From Geminocystis sp. M7585_C2015_104 (GTDB lineage Bacteria > Cyanobacteriota > Cyanobacteriia > Cyanobacteriales > Cyanobacteriaceae): a stretch of DNA of 64,000 nt. Every line of letters begins with the position of its first letter. Position 1 is the first letter of the stretch. The notes below the pieces were generated by a model, which saw only the letters and a list, made by a program, of their open reading frames with translations, had not been told where the DNA came from and did not search any database. This document shows, piece after piece, positions 9,295 through 18,409 of the stretch. A program made the position numbers and the translations under genes. The stretch lies in the NCBI GenBank assembly GCA_015295805.1, contig DVEF01000041.1, positions 1 to 64,000 on the forward strand. The letters are read 5' to 3'.

Positions 9295-10611
9295 ATAAAT
9301 ACAACCACATTCAACCCGGCACTCAAAGAAAACTGCCAGGAGACAACCCCACAAACCGTCCTGGAAATAGTTGGCGGCAAAACCCTCAAAGGGGAAGTGA
9401 AAGTCAGTGGGGCAAAAAACTCCGCCCTGGCACTAATGGCGGGCACTCTTTTGTGTGAGCAAGAGTGTCGTCTCCACAATATCCCTACCCTAGTAGACGT
9501 CAAGACTATGGGACAAGTATTGTCCTCCTTTGGCGTCAAAATCAAAAAAAATGGCCCTACCTGGGAATTTGACCCCAGACACCTCACCACCACAAAAGCC
9601 CCCTATGAATTGGTGTCCCAACTAAGGGCTAGTTTCTTCGTAATAGGACCAATTCTAGCCCGCCTGGGACAAGCACAAATACCCCTGCCGGGAGGCTGTG
9701 CCATCGGCTCACGTCCAGTAGACCTACACGTACGCGGACTACAGGCGATGGGCGCTCATGTTACAATAGAACACGGGATGGTGAACGCCACTGTCAAGGG
9801 AAGACTAAAGGGGGCAAAAATATTTCTGGACTACCCCAGTGTGGGGGCTACAGAAACCATAATGATGGCCGCCACCCTAGCAGAAGGAGAGACAACCATT
9901 GAAAATGCGGCCAAAGAGCCAGAAATAGTGGATTTGGCCAACTTCTGCAATTCTATGGGGGCGAAAATAACCGGTGCAGGCACTGACTGTATTGTTGTTC
10001 AAGGAGTAAAAAAACTACACAGTGCCGAACATACAATTATCCCCGATCGCATAGAAGCGGGCACCTTTTTGGTAGCTGGTGCCATCACCCAGTCGGAAAT
10101 AGTGGTAACTAACCTCAACCCCGAGCACTTGGGAGCGGTGACAGCTAAACTAAAAGAAATCGGCTGTCTAGTCCAACAGGAGGACGAGAAAACCCTACGC
10201 ACCATCCCTGGCACCCTTAGAGGCACTGACATCGAAACACTACCCTATCCCGGCTTCCCCACAGATATGCAGGCACAATTCATGGCACTATTAACCATTA
10301 GTGAGGGCAATAGTATGGTAACAGAAACCGTATTTGAAAACCGTCTGCGACACGTGGCGGAACTAAAGAGGATGGGAGCCAATATAAGAGTAAAAGGCAA
10401 TTCTGCCCTCATCTCAGGGGTGCCACGTTTGTCCGGTGCGCCAGTAATGGCCACTGATTTGAGAGCCTCCGCCGCCCTGGTGTTAGCCGGCTTGGCCGCC
10501 GATGGAACTACCATTGTACAAGGACTGCAACATCTGGATCGGGGTTATGAGAATCTGGAACTAAAATTCCAACAGTTGGGAGCACAAATCCGTAGAATCC
10601 CCTACTGTTAA
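9295..10611 (+). CDS. murA: UDP-N-acetylglucosamine 1-carboxyvinyltransferase, probable AUA start
   Basis: MurA adds enolpyruvate to UDP-GlcNAc, the first committed step of peptidoglycan synthesis. The catalytic cysteine is in [15 protein letters not shown], and the N-terminal Lys-Asn pair in [14 protein letters not shown]. The only ordinary start codon (GTG at 9397) gives 404 residues but cuts off the first strand of the fold ([12 protein letters not shown]). The frame is open back to 9229 with no ATG, GTG or TTG. A GGAGGAGAGG ribosome site at 9282-9291 lies at the right distance from ATA at 9295, giving 438 residues. I therefore place the start at ATA 9295; a mutated ATG or sequencing error is the alternative. 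Confidence 0.85.
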   Translation: MNTTTFNPALKENCQETTPQTVLEIVGGKTLKGEVKVSGAKNSALALMAGTLLCEQECRLHNIPTLVDVKTMGQVLSSFGVKIKKNGPTWEFDPRHLTTTKAPYELVSQLRASFFVIGPILARLGQAQIPLPGGCAIGSRPVDLHVRGLQAMGAHVTIEHGMVNATVKGRLKGAKIFLDYPSVGATETIMMAATLAEGETTIENAAKEPEIVDLANFCNSMGAKITGAGTDCIVVQGVKKLHSAEHTIIPDRIEAGTFLVAGAITQSEIVVTNLNPEHLGAVTAKLKEIGCLVQQEDEKTLRTIPGTLRGTDIETLPYPGFPTDMQAQFMALLTISEGNSMVTETVFENRLRHVAELKRMGANIRVKGNSALISGVPRLSGAPVMATDLRASAALVLAGLAADGTTIVQGLQHLDRGYENLELKFQQLGAQIRRIPYC

Positions 10612-10640
10612 TACCTTTGTATTTTAAGAAAAAACAACAC

Positions 10641-10673
10641 AACGGGTCTGGGACTTTTCACCCCCCGTTTTTG
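10641..10673 (+). terminator. Intrinsic terminator after murA
   Basis: AACGGG at 10641-10646 pairs with CCCGTT at 10664-10669, and T residues follow to about 10672. It lies 30 bases after the murA stop and before the hpnH promoter region. Confidence 0.6.
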
Positions 10674-10757
10674 CCCTTTTGACACTCTCGTGATCCTAAT
10701 GACTCCTTCTGTTGTAACCTGTAAGCTAATATAGAAAATCCGGTGTGGGGACAAATT

Positions 10758-11771
10758 ATGGCAATTCAGTTACAGCAGGCTATCGCCGTCGGAACCTACA
10801 TATTAAAACAAAGACTACAAGGCAAAAAACGCTTTCCCCTGGTTTTGATGTTAGAACCCCTATTCCGTTGTAATTTGGCCTGTCCCGGTTGTGGGAAAAT
10901 CCAACACCCAGTGGAAATCCTAAAAAAACACTTGACTCCCGAAGAATGCTTTGCCGCGGCAGAAGAATGTGGCGCCCCTATTGTGTCTATCCCCGGCGGT
11001 GAGCCCCTTTTACACCCCCAAATTGACGAAATTGTAAGGGGTTTGGTAGCCAGGAAGAAATTTGTATACCTGTGTACCAATGGCATTCTGCTAGAGGAGA
11101 AACTACACCTTTTTGAGCCCTCTGTCTACCTCACCTTCAGTATCCACTTGGACGGCCTAAAATCTACCCATGACAAGTGTGTTAATAGAGAGGGAGTCTT
11201 TGACATCGCCGTCAAAGCCATCAAAAAAGCCAAGTCCCTCGGTTTTAGAGTAACAGTTAATACAACAGTATTTCAGGGAACAGATCCCAAAGAGATGCAC
11301 TCCTTTTTCGACTTCCTGGAAAACCTGAAGGTGGACGGGATTATGATCTCCCCGGGCTACAGCTATGAGAAGGCTCCCGCCCAGGAATTATTCCTAAAAA
11401 GAGAACAAATCAAGGATCTGTTCAGAAAAATTCTAGAACCATGGAAAAATGGCAAAAAGCGCTGGAATTTCAACCATAACCCCCTTTTTCTAGACTTTTT
11501 GATGGGAGAAAAAGACTACGACTGTACCCCCTGGGGAAGCCCCTGTTATAGTGTCCTGGGCTGGCAAAAACCCTGTTATTTGTTGGGGGAGGGCTATTAT
11601 CGCACCTTTAGGGAACTACTGGAAAACACTGACTGGGGAAAATACGGACCTAGGAGCGGCAACCCCAAGTGTGCCGATTGCATGGTACACTGCGGCTATG
11701 AACCAACGGCTGCCATGGATGCACTCAACATAGAAAATACCGGGAGGGCTATTACAAGTCTATTCGGTTAA
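10758..11771 (+). CDS. hpnH: Adenosyl-hopene transferase HpnH, radical SAM protein
   Basis: HpnH is the radical SAM enzyme that joins an adenosyl group to diploptene, the first step in making extended (C35) hopanoids. The ATG at 10758 follows a GGGG eight bases upstream. The radical SAM cluster cysteines are C38, C42 and C45 (CNLACPGC). [11 protein letters not shown] is the GGE motif that binds SAM's methionine. The C-terminal part has further cysteines (around [10 protein letters not shown], and the C..C...C set in [14 protein letters not shown]) typical of HpnH. The length of 337 residues is normal. No squalene-hopene cyclase gene is in the window. A probable HpnI lies 40 kb away. Confidence 0.92.
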   Translation: MAIQLQQAIAVGTYILKQRLQGKKRFPLVLMLEPLFRCNLACPGCGKIQHPVEILKKHLTPEECFAAAEECGAPIVSIPGGEPLLHPQIDEIVRGLVARKKFVYLCTNGILLEEKLHLFEPSVYLTFSIHLDGLKSTHDKCVNREGVFDIAVKAIKKAKSLGFRVTVNTTVFQGTDPKEMHSFFDFLENLKVDGIMISPGYSYEKAPAQELFLKREQIKDLFRKILEPWKNGKKRWNFNHNPLFLDFLMGEKDYDCTPWGSPCYSVLGWQKPCYLLGEGYYRTFRELLENTDWGKYGPRSGNPKCADCMVHCGYEPTAAMDALNIENTGRAITSLFG

Positions 11772-11830
11772 AGTTTTTGTAAACTACTCAGTGTTTGTAC
11801 ATAATGGGGACAGGGGCCAAAACTGTTGGG

Positions 11831-11836
11831 TATAAT
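11831..11836 (+). promoter_or_regulatory. Probable -10 element upstream of the pilH-like gene
   Basis: A perfect TATAAT lies 82 bases before the chosen start of the response-regulator gene. No good -35 hexamer is seen at the usual distance, so an activator or a weak -35 is likely. Confidence 0.4.
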
Positions 11837-11918
11837 GAACTTGATAAAGATTTGATAAAGCTTGTCCCTTTTATTACGCAAGCAAGTTACACACTGCCAA
11901 CCAGCTTGGATGAGTTTT

Positions 11919-12284
11919 ATGACAACAGTACTCCTTGTTGAGGATAGCATCCCCACCAGAAAAATGATCGCCGATCTGCTAACTAAACAGGGACTTAAGG
12001 TGGAAATAGCAGAGGATGGAGTTCAGGCATTGGAAATCCTCCCCACCGTAAGTCCAGACATAGTTCTTTTGGATATAATAATGCCCAAAATGAACGGCTA
12101 TGAGGTCTGTCGTCAAATCAAATCTAACCCCAAAACAAAGCATTTGCCAGTAATTATTTGTTCCTCCAAGGGAGAAGAATTTGACCGTTACTGGGGCCTA
12201 AAACAGGGAGCCGACGCCTATATTGCTAAACCATTCCGAGAAAAAGAACTAATAGCCACCATCAAACAATTCATAAGGAAGTGA
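11919..12284 (+). CDS. CheY-like response regulator (PilH-type)
   Basis: This single receiver domain of about 121 residues has no output domain. The phosphoacceptor is D52 in VLLDIIMPKMNG, the acidic pocket is E8-D9 (LLVEDS), the switch serine region is IICSSKGE, and the conserved lysine is K104 (YIAKPF). It heads a cluster with a CheW-like and an MCP-like gene, the order known from the Synechocystis tax3/pil locus, where PilH acts in type IV pilus biogenesis and motility. The start is uncertain: ATG 11910 or 11919, with 11919 preferred by homology. A PatA-type PilG is absent upstream; hpnH lies there instead. Confidence 0.88.
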   Translation: MTTVLLVEDSIPTRKMIADLLTKQGLKVEIAEDGVQALEILPTVSPDIVLLDIIMPKMNGYEVCRQIKSNPKTKHLPVIICSSKGEEFDRYWGLKQGADAYIAKPFREKELIATIKQFIRK

Positions 12285-12521
12285 GCCTAATACAGGCTAC
12301 AGAAATTGCCCCTTTTTTTGAGCCGGTTTATCAACGGAAAAACCGCAAAAAACCCACTCTCTCCCCTAGTCCCCATTCGTCCAAAGGAAAAAAAGTAAAA
12401 TACAATAGAAAGTGGGCCAATGAAAGGGCGAAAAAAAAAATCAACCTCATAGAAATGCCCGGCCTTTGTTCTCCCCCTCTGGCTCGAGACATTTAAAAAT
12501 ACAAAAGGGCTACGTGTCTAT

Positions 12522-13052
12522 ATGACAGATAACAAATACTACGAAGAGAGAAATGAAATTGTGGGAGAAGTCCCACAGGGGGTGGAGGAAGTACCAATCC
12601 CAGAAGGGGATTTGCATCTCCGCCTGGTAATACCCTCGGGAGAAGAATTCGCTCTGCCGGCAGTGGGTATACGCGAGGTGATACAACAAGAGGTAGGCAA
12701 AATAACACCCATCCCCAATGCCTCCCACCTACTTCTGGGTACTATAAATCTCAGAGGAGAGATCATATGGGTGGCAGATTTAGGACAGTTCCTGGGATAT
12801 AGCCAAATGTTGAACACTGATAGGGGGGAAATCCCTGTAGTTGCCATCGAGGAGCAAGAAATAACCATCGGTTTGGCAGTGGAAGGACTAGGGGGACTAG
12901 CATGGATTGACCCGGGACAGGTATTCTTGTCTGGTAATATACCCGACCACGTGATGCCTTTTGTGACGGGACAATGGCAAGATGAAAATGGCAAGAGGAT
13001 TTTAATTTTGGACCCAGCAGCCATGATTCATTCTGCCCGCTGGGCCGCCTGA
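12522..13052 (+). CDS. CheW-like coupling protein (PilI-type)
   Basis: This 176-residue CheW domain protein couples the receptor array to its histidine kinase. After a short acidic N-terminal tail (about 30 residues) comes the domain, with FALPAVGIREVI, PNASHLLLGTINLRGEI and WVADLGQFLGY, the usual CheW signature. It sits 237 bases after the response regulator and 80 before the receptor gene. The matching kinase (PilL/CheA-type) is not in this window. In related genomes it lies elsewhere. Confidence 0.88.
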   Translation: MTDNKYYEERNEIVGEVPQGVEEVPIPEGDLHLRLVIPSGEEFALPAVGIREVIQQEVGKITPIPNASHLLLGTINLRGEIIWVADLGQFLGYSQMLNTDRGEIPVVAIEEQEITIGLAVEGLGGLAWIDPGQVFLSGNIPDHVMPFVTGQWQDENGKRILILDPAAMIHSARWAA

Positions 13053-13132
13053 AAAGGGTTTAGTTAGGTTTATGATTAAGATGGGAATAAGAAGCATTCA
13101 ATAAAATAATGGCAAGGGAGGAGAGAGGGGAA

Positions 13133-15907
13133 ATGGCAGAAGAGTTGGAATATCAGGAAAAATTTAACCAAGCACGTACTGCTTATCTGGAGGGGGATCT
13201 GGAAAGAGCGTCCCGCCTTACAGACTCAATTCTAAGACAATACCCTGACGACCCCAGTGCTTTTTTGCTAAAGGGACACATTTGTTTACGGCAGCAGCAG
13301 TACGATTTGGCAAAAAACAACTACCGCAAGGTGTTAGAATTGACCAAGGATAGGGAATTAAGAGACCTGGCAGAACAGGGCTTGGCAGAGATAGAAGAGA
13401 TTTTTGACCCGGACTCAGAATCATTATACCCTCCCCAGGTGGAAGTTCCCGACTTTGAAGAGGACATAGAAGAAATAGGGGAGGACGAACAACCAGACGA
13501 CAGTTGGACAAAAAGTATCCAGTTTGATAGCATAGACTGGGACATAAAGGACCTAGAAGAAGAAGACATAGAAGACCCCACCTTACAACAGAATCTCCCT
13601 ATCCCCATCCACACTGATAATGAACCAAATCTCACAGAAGCCGCCACAACCCCCCCTCCCACAGAAGACCAACAGCCCGGAGAAGAAGACACCGCCCCCC
13701 AGTCGGCGCCATCTATTATCCCCGAAGATGAACAGGATAATGACCTGCTGGATTTTGACTTCTCTGCCCAGGACATTGACTACACTGATTTGCAAGAAAC
13801 TAGCGAGGATTTTGAGGCAGACAAGACCCGTGACAATAGTGAGCCAACCTTTGTAGTATCGGCGGCCCACGGGGAGGAAGAAGAAGAGACAGGACTGTCA
13901 GAACTGGAAAAAATGCTCACCGCCGGGGAACACCTTTTCCAAGACGATATGGGAGACTACAGTTCACAACTGGAACCCCTTAGTTCCCCTAAACTGGCTG
14001 CCAAAGACGATGACAGAGAAACCCCCATAAAATTAAGCGAAAGTGAGGAAGGGGGAATACCTATAGCTAATGAGGGAGAAGAACTCTTTTTCGGGGCGGA
14101 TTTGGATGACATTCCTGATATTTCCCCCGAAGAGTTGCCCGTCTCTAGCATCTTCACAAAGGAACACAAAAGCCAGGCCGAGGAAAAAACCGGAAAAGGA
14201 ACCTCCCCCGAGGATAGTTTCTTCGCCAGTGAGTTTGACAATGAGATAACTGGCAGTTTCACCTTCGACACGGACAGAATTAAACTAGAAACAGAGGGGG
14301 AAATGAGTTTCTCCTCCCCCACCCTAGGTGGTGTTTCTTCAATCCCCTCCTCCACCTTTTTAACCCCCGAAGTGGAGATACCTCAAGGGTTCCTGTCCAA
14401 GTACTATGACCTGCCACTGTTCAGGAAACAACTACTACACGGGGCTGTAGCTGCATTTGCAACCTTTGTTGTAGTTTTAGCAATGAGTATAATTACTGCC
14501 CCGAGACCAGAGGAAAATAAAACCCAGGTAAATCAGAAACCCCCCACCCCGCAAAAGGTTCAACCCAATAAAAGCCAGAAACCCAATCTACCTCAGCAGG
14601 GGAGCCAAAAAACCAATGCCCCCCGACCCAACAGTCTGCCTTCTAAAATCCTCTTCTCCTTGATAGCCGCCGTCGCCAGTGGCTCAGCTACAGTAGCCAT
14701 GGGGTACCTCCTGGCACAACACCTTCGTCGATACACGATTGAATTACAGAATAACTTTGAATCCATATATCAAGGAAATTACGACGTGAGGGCGAAGATA
14801 TACTCCCGAGACGAATTTGGCACTCTGGCGGCGGCATTCAACCAGATGACAAAGATGATTCAAGCAACCACTGCCGAGGCGAGAAAACGGGCAGAAGAGA
14901 TGGAAAAGGCAAGAGAGGACTTGCAAAGACAGGTTATTAGGCTGTTGGATGACGTAGAAGGAGCCTCCCGTGGGGATTTGACAGTACAGGCGGAGGTGAC
15001 TGCAGACGTATTGGGAGCCGTGGCGGACGCCTTTAACGTTACCATCTCCAACTTGAGGAAGATTGTAAAACAAGTAAAACAAGCAGCAATACAAGTACAC
15101 AAGGCTAGTGCCGACAGTGAGTTGTTTGCCCGCAACCAATCCAGTGACGCCCTACGCATGGCGGAAGAGTTGGCTGTAACCCTCAACTCCGTACAGATGA
15201 TGACGGACTCCATCGAACGGGTGGCGGAAAATGCCCGCGAGGCGGAGGAAGTGGCCAGGTCATCCAGTGTTACAGCCTTGAAGGGAGGGGATGCAGTAGA
15301 GCGCACGGTAGCCGGAATATTACAGATTCGGGAAACAGTGTCAGAAACCACCCGCAAGGTAAAACGGTTGGCAGAGGCCTCCCAACAGATTTCTACTATT
15401 GTAGCGGTAATTTCCCAAATCGCTTCCCGTACTAACCTGTTGGCTCTAAACGCCTCTATCCAAGCCGCTAGGGCAGGAGAAGCTGGTAGGGGTTTTGCTA
15501 TTGTAGCCGACGAGGTAAGACAGTTGGCGGACCGTTCAGCCAAATCCCTGCAAGAAATTGAGCAAATCGTATTACAAATCCAGACAGAAACCGGTGCGGT
15601 AATGACGGCCATGGAGGAGAGTCTCCAACAGGTAAAAGACGTTACCGAACGGGCTGAACAGGCCAAAAGAGCCCTGGAGGATATTATTCAAGTTTCCAAC
15701 CGTATTGATGCTTTAGTGCGCTCCATTACCGCTGACACCGACGAACAGAGAGAGAATTCTAGAGGGGTAGCCAAGGTAATGCAAGCAGTAGAATTGACTG
15801 CCCAAGCCACCTCCCAAGAATCACAACGGGTTGCCGTCTCTTTGCAGAATCTGGTGGGTATTGCCCGGGATTTGATTGCCTCCGTAGAACGTTTCAAGGT
15901 CGACTAG
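13133..15907 (+). CDS. Methyl-accepting chemotaxis protein, PilJ-type, with N-terminal TPR
   Basis: This is a receptor of about 924 residues. The start is ATG 13133, preceded by GGAGGAGAGGGGAA; an in-frame ATG at 13109 lacks such a site. The N-terminal 70 residues look like two TPR repeats (AYLEGDLERASRLTDSILRQ and QYDLAKNNYRKVLELT). About 330 very acidic residues follow. There are two membrane segments at about 434-455 and 506-530, separated by a Pro/Gln/Lys-rich loop of only about 50 residues. HAMP and the signalling domain then follow, with the hairpin tip around residues 761-803 (IASRTNLLALNASIQAARAG). There is no large periplasmic sensor, so input is probably cytoplasmic or through partners. 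It resembles Synechocystis PilJ (slr1044). Confidence 0.9.
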   Translation: MAEELEYQEKFNQARTAYLEGDLERASRLTDSILRQYPDDPSAFLLKGHICLRQQQYDLAKNNYRKVLELTKDRELRDLAEQGLAEIEEIFDPDSESLYPPQVEVPDFEEDIEEIGEDEQPDDSWTKSIQFDSIDWDIKDLEEEDIEDPTLQQNLPIPIHTDNEPNLTEAATTPPPTEDQQPGEEDTAPQSAPSIIPEDEQDNDLLDFDFSAQDIDYTDLQETSEDFEADKTRDNSEPTFVVSAAHGEEEEETGLSELEKMLTAGEHLFQDDMGDYSSQLEPLSSPKLAAKDDDRETPIKLSESEEGGIPIANEGEELFFGADLDDIPDISPEELPVSSIFTKEHKSQAEEKTGKGTSPEDSFFASEFDNEITGSFTFDTDRIKLETEGEMSFSSPTLGGVSSIPSSTFLTPEVEIPQGFLSKYYDLPLFRKQLLHGAVAAFATFVVVLAMSIITAPRPEENKTQVNQKPPTPQKVQPNKSQKPNLPQQGSQKTNAPRPNSLPSKILFSLIAAVASGSATVAMGYLLAQHLRRYTIELQNNFESIYQGNYDVRAKIYSRDEFGTLAAAFNQMTKMIQATTAEARKRAEEMEKAREDLQRQVIRLLDDVEGASRGDLTVQAEVTADVLGAVADAFNVTISNLRKIVKQVKQAAIQVHKASADSELFARNQSSDALRMAEELAVTLNSVQMMTDSIERVAENAREAEEVARSSSVTALKGGDAVERTVAGILQIRETVSETTRKVKRLAEASQQISTIVAVISQIASRTNLLALNASIQAARAGEAGRGFAIVADEVRQLADRSAKSLQEIEQIVLQIQTETGAVMTAMEESLQQVKDVTERAEQAKRALEDIIQVSNRIDALVRSITADTDEQRENSRGVAKVMQAVELTAQATSQESQRVAVSLQNLVGIARDLIASVERFKVD

Positions 15908-15933
15908 TATAACAATTCTCTATAACGGTTTTC

Positions 15934-16698
15934 ATGAGTCAATTAGCGGCACGTTTGGTTAATGGCTTATTTTTGGCCGGACAGATTCTGGTTCATATTC
16001 TTCAAGGCAAGATTCACCGCCACAACCTCTTTGAACAAATGGCCTTTGTGGGACCCTCCTCTCTTATAATATCTTTGATTACGGCTGCCTTTGTAGGAAT
16101 GGTCTTCACGATTCAGGTGGCAAGGGAGTTTATTTATTTTGGCGCCACCACAGCAGTGGGAGGAGTCTTGGCTATAGCCTTATCCAGAGAATTGGCCCCT
16201 GTGTTGACAGCGGTGGTAGTGGCGGGAAGGGTTGGTAGTGCCTTTGCCGCGGAAATTGGTACTATGCGAGTAACAGAACAAATAGACGCTCTTCAGATGT
16301 TAAAGACAGATCCAGTAGACTATCTAGTGACACCAAGGGTGGTGGCTTGTAGCCTAATGTTGCCCATATTGACCATTTTTGCCCTACTGATGGGAATGGC
16401 GGGGGGCCTCTTCATTGCCAGTACTATTTATGACATTTCCCGTACCCTTTTCCTAGAATCCATTAAAAACTTTTTACAACCCTGGGATTTAATTGCCGCC
16501 CTTATCAAATCTGCCGTTTTTGGGGCACTCATTGCTGTTATCGGCTGCAATTGGGGACTTACCACCACTGGTGGCGCCAAAGGAGTAGGACAGTCCACCA
16601 CCGCCGCAGTTGTTATTTCCCTCCTTGCTATCTTCATCGCCAATTTTTTCCTCTCCTGGTTGATGTTTCAGGGCACTGGCACCGTCATTCTCGAATAG
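15934..16698 (+). CDS. ABC transporter permease, MlaE family
   Basis: This 254-residue inner-membrane permease belongs to the MlaE/YrbE family, which moves lipids between membranes. It has about five or six membrane segments. The conserved core includes GMVFTIQVAREFIYFG, LSRELAPVLTAVVVAGRVG and EIGTMRVTEQIDAL. It starts 26 bases after the receptor gene. The same gene follows pilJ in Synechocystis (slr1045), so the link is old. The ATPase and the MCE-domain substrate-binding partner are not in this window. Confidence 0.92.
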   Translation: MSQLAARLVNGLFLAGQILVHILQGKIHRHNLFEQMAFVGPSSLIISLITAAFVGMVFTIQVAREFIYFGATTAVGGVLAIALSRELAPVLTAVVVAGRVGSAFAAEIGTMRVTEQIDALQMLKTDPVDYLVTPRVVACSLMLPILTIFALLMGMAGGLFIASTIYDISRTLFLESIKNFLQPWDLIAALIKSAVFGALIAVIGCNWGLTTTGGAKGVGQSTTAAVVISLLAIFIANFFLSWLMFQGTGTVILE

Positions 16699-17056
16699 TC
16701 TAACCTCTACTCCCCAGTCTTTTCCCCTTTTCCTATCCCCTCTCACACTTTCCCCTCCCTTGTGCTATCTCAGGTTGGCGGCAGGCCTAATTATTGCTTA
16801 GACCCTTGGCTTGCTCACTTTCTTAATTGCCATTAAATTTTAATTTACCTCTATTAAGAGCCTAACATATACCTCTTTGCAGTAGTTCCTCAATTTATAA
16901 TTTGGGAATTTTAATGATATTAAATTTCAATAAATATTTTTCCAGCCCCACCCCTTGCAGTCTCTTAACCTGCAGTCCCTGTCTCCATCGTAACAGGGCA
17001 GCCCCGACAAAAGTGGAGATGTTAAGAAAAATAAAGGGGAAATAAAACCTCCCTGA
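16699..17056. other. Intergenic stretch between convergent mlaE-type and baiN-type genes
   Basis: This is 358 bases of AT-rich sequence between two converging genes. A short repeat (TGCAGTC and CTGCAGTCCCTG near 16956-16980) is visible. I see no open frame or clear terminator. Confidence 0.4.
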
Positions 17057-18301
17057 TTATAACAAACGCCTAGCCGCCAACCCCAAACCAGCAATCCAGC
17101 CGGTAGTCCAAGCATTTTGAAGATTAAATCCGCCAGTTAGGCCATCAATGTCCAAGATTTCACCGGCAAAAAACAAATTAGGACAGATTTTGCTCATCAT
17201 AGTGCGAAAATCCACCTCTTTGAGACTAACGCCGCCACAGGTGACAAATTCCTCCTTAAAAACTCCCCTCCCCTCAATATGATACTCGCCTCTAAGCAAT
17301 TCCTTTGTAAGTAACTCCATTTCCCTCCTGGTAATTTCCGCCCAAGTCTTATCCTCCTTGGTGAGAATGTGAAGGGCCAAACTCTGCCAAAGCCTCCTTG
17401 CCAAGGGGAAGCCATGATAGTTAGTTACCTTCTGGCGTGGTATTGTCTGTTTACACTCATACAACCTTCTTCTTACTCCCTCTTCATCCCAAGAAGGCAA
17501 CCAGTTAATAGTCAGGGGGAGACAATAATTGGCATCATGGAGAATTCTAGCCCCCCAGGCAGACAATTTCAAGGTGGCAGGCCCACTAATGCCCCAGTGG
17601 GTAATCAAAAGGGCACCACTAGTCTCCAGTTTTTTGTGTCTCCCCTCCCTCACCCTTAATGTGAGAGTTACATTTTCGCAGGTAATACCCGCCAAGTCAG
17701 CCAAACGCCTGTCTGAAATCCTAAAGGTGAAAAGAGAAGGGATTGGCTTCTCAATCCTATGCCCCAAATTACTAGCCCACTTGTAACCTAACGGACTACT
17801 GCCAGTGGCAATTAACACCCTCTCCGCAAAAATAGTTTCCCCCTTCGTCACTATCTCAAATCCCCCTCCTCCCCTGCGAATGTCAACCACAGGAGTTTGA
17901 GTGTAAATTTTAACGCCTAACTGCCTCGCCGTCGTTACCAAACAGTCAATAATGGTTTGGGAATCGTCTGTAACCGGAAACACCCTCCCATCCGCCTCCG
18001 TTTTCAATTGCACCCCCCTTGACTCAAACCACTGGATGGTATCCCTGGGTTGGAAACGAGAAAAAGCACCTATTAACTCCTTGCCACCTCTAGGATAATA
18101 ACCTGCCAATTCCCGAGGATTAAAACAGTAATGGGTAACATTGCATCTGCCACCACCAGAGATTTTTACTTTCCCAAGGGGTTGTTTAGCTGCCTCTAGG
18201 ATGGCAATGGATAATTCCCTATGGTGAGTTGCACAATTGATGGCTGCAAAAAAACCAGCCGCGCCTCCCCCCACCACTACCACATTAAATCTCTTATTCA
18301 T
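17057..18301 (-). CDS. FAD-dependent oxidoreductase, BaiN/YhiN (HI0933) family
   Basis: This 414-residue flavoprotein starts with the dinucleotide-binding motif VVVGGGAAGFFAAI. The family signature GKVKISGGGRCNVT comes near residue 45, and a second nucleotide-contacting region ends in FAGEILDIDGLTGGFNLQNA, with a Gly-rich tail that closes the FAD site. The length is normal. The bile-acid enzyme BaiN belongs to this family, but the usual substrate in cyanobacteria is not known. It is divergent from recJ with 108 bases between. Confidence 0.9.
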   Translation of the reverse strand: MNKRFNVVVVGGGAAGFFAAINCATHHRELSIAILEAAKQPLGKVKISGGGRCNVTHYCFNPRELAGYYPRGGKELIGAFSRFQPRDTIQWFESRGVQLKTEADGRVFPVTDDSQTIIDCLVTTARQLGVKIYTQTPVVDIRRGGGGFEIVTKGETIFAERVLIATGSSPLGYKWASNLGHRIEKPIPSLFTFRISDRRLADLAGITCENVTLTLRVREGRHKKLETSGALLITHWGISGPATLKLSAWGARILHDANYCLPLTINWLPSWDEEGVRRRLYECKQTIPRQKVTNYHGFPLARRLWQSLALHILTKEDKTWAEITRREMELLTKELLRGEYHIEGRGVFKEEFVTCGGVSLKEVDFRTMMSKICPNLFFAGEILDIDGLTGGFNLQNAWTTGWIAGLGLAARRLL

Positions 18302-18409
18302 CCCTCCTATTCTTTCTACCGCTATGACAACACCAACCCACTAACCAGAACATATGCCCTTATCATATTCATATTATGAAGGGCTTGTGTAGTAACGTTG
18401 TTGGACTAG

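Noticed and set aside
12281-12496. 71-codon frame whose GTG start overlaps the stop of the pilH-like gene
   Set aside because: It is basic and Pro/Lys-rich with no hydrophobic core or family features, and the equivalent gap in known loci has no gene. It is possibly just spacer.
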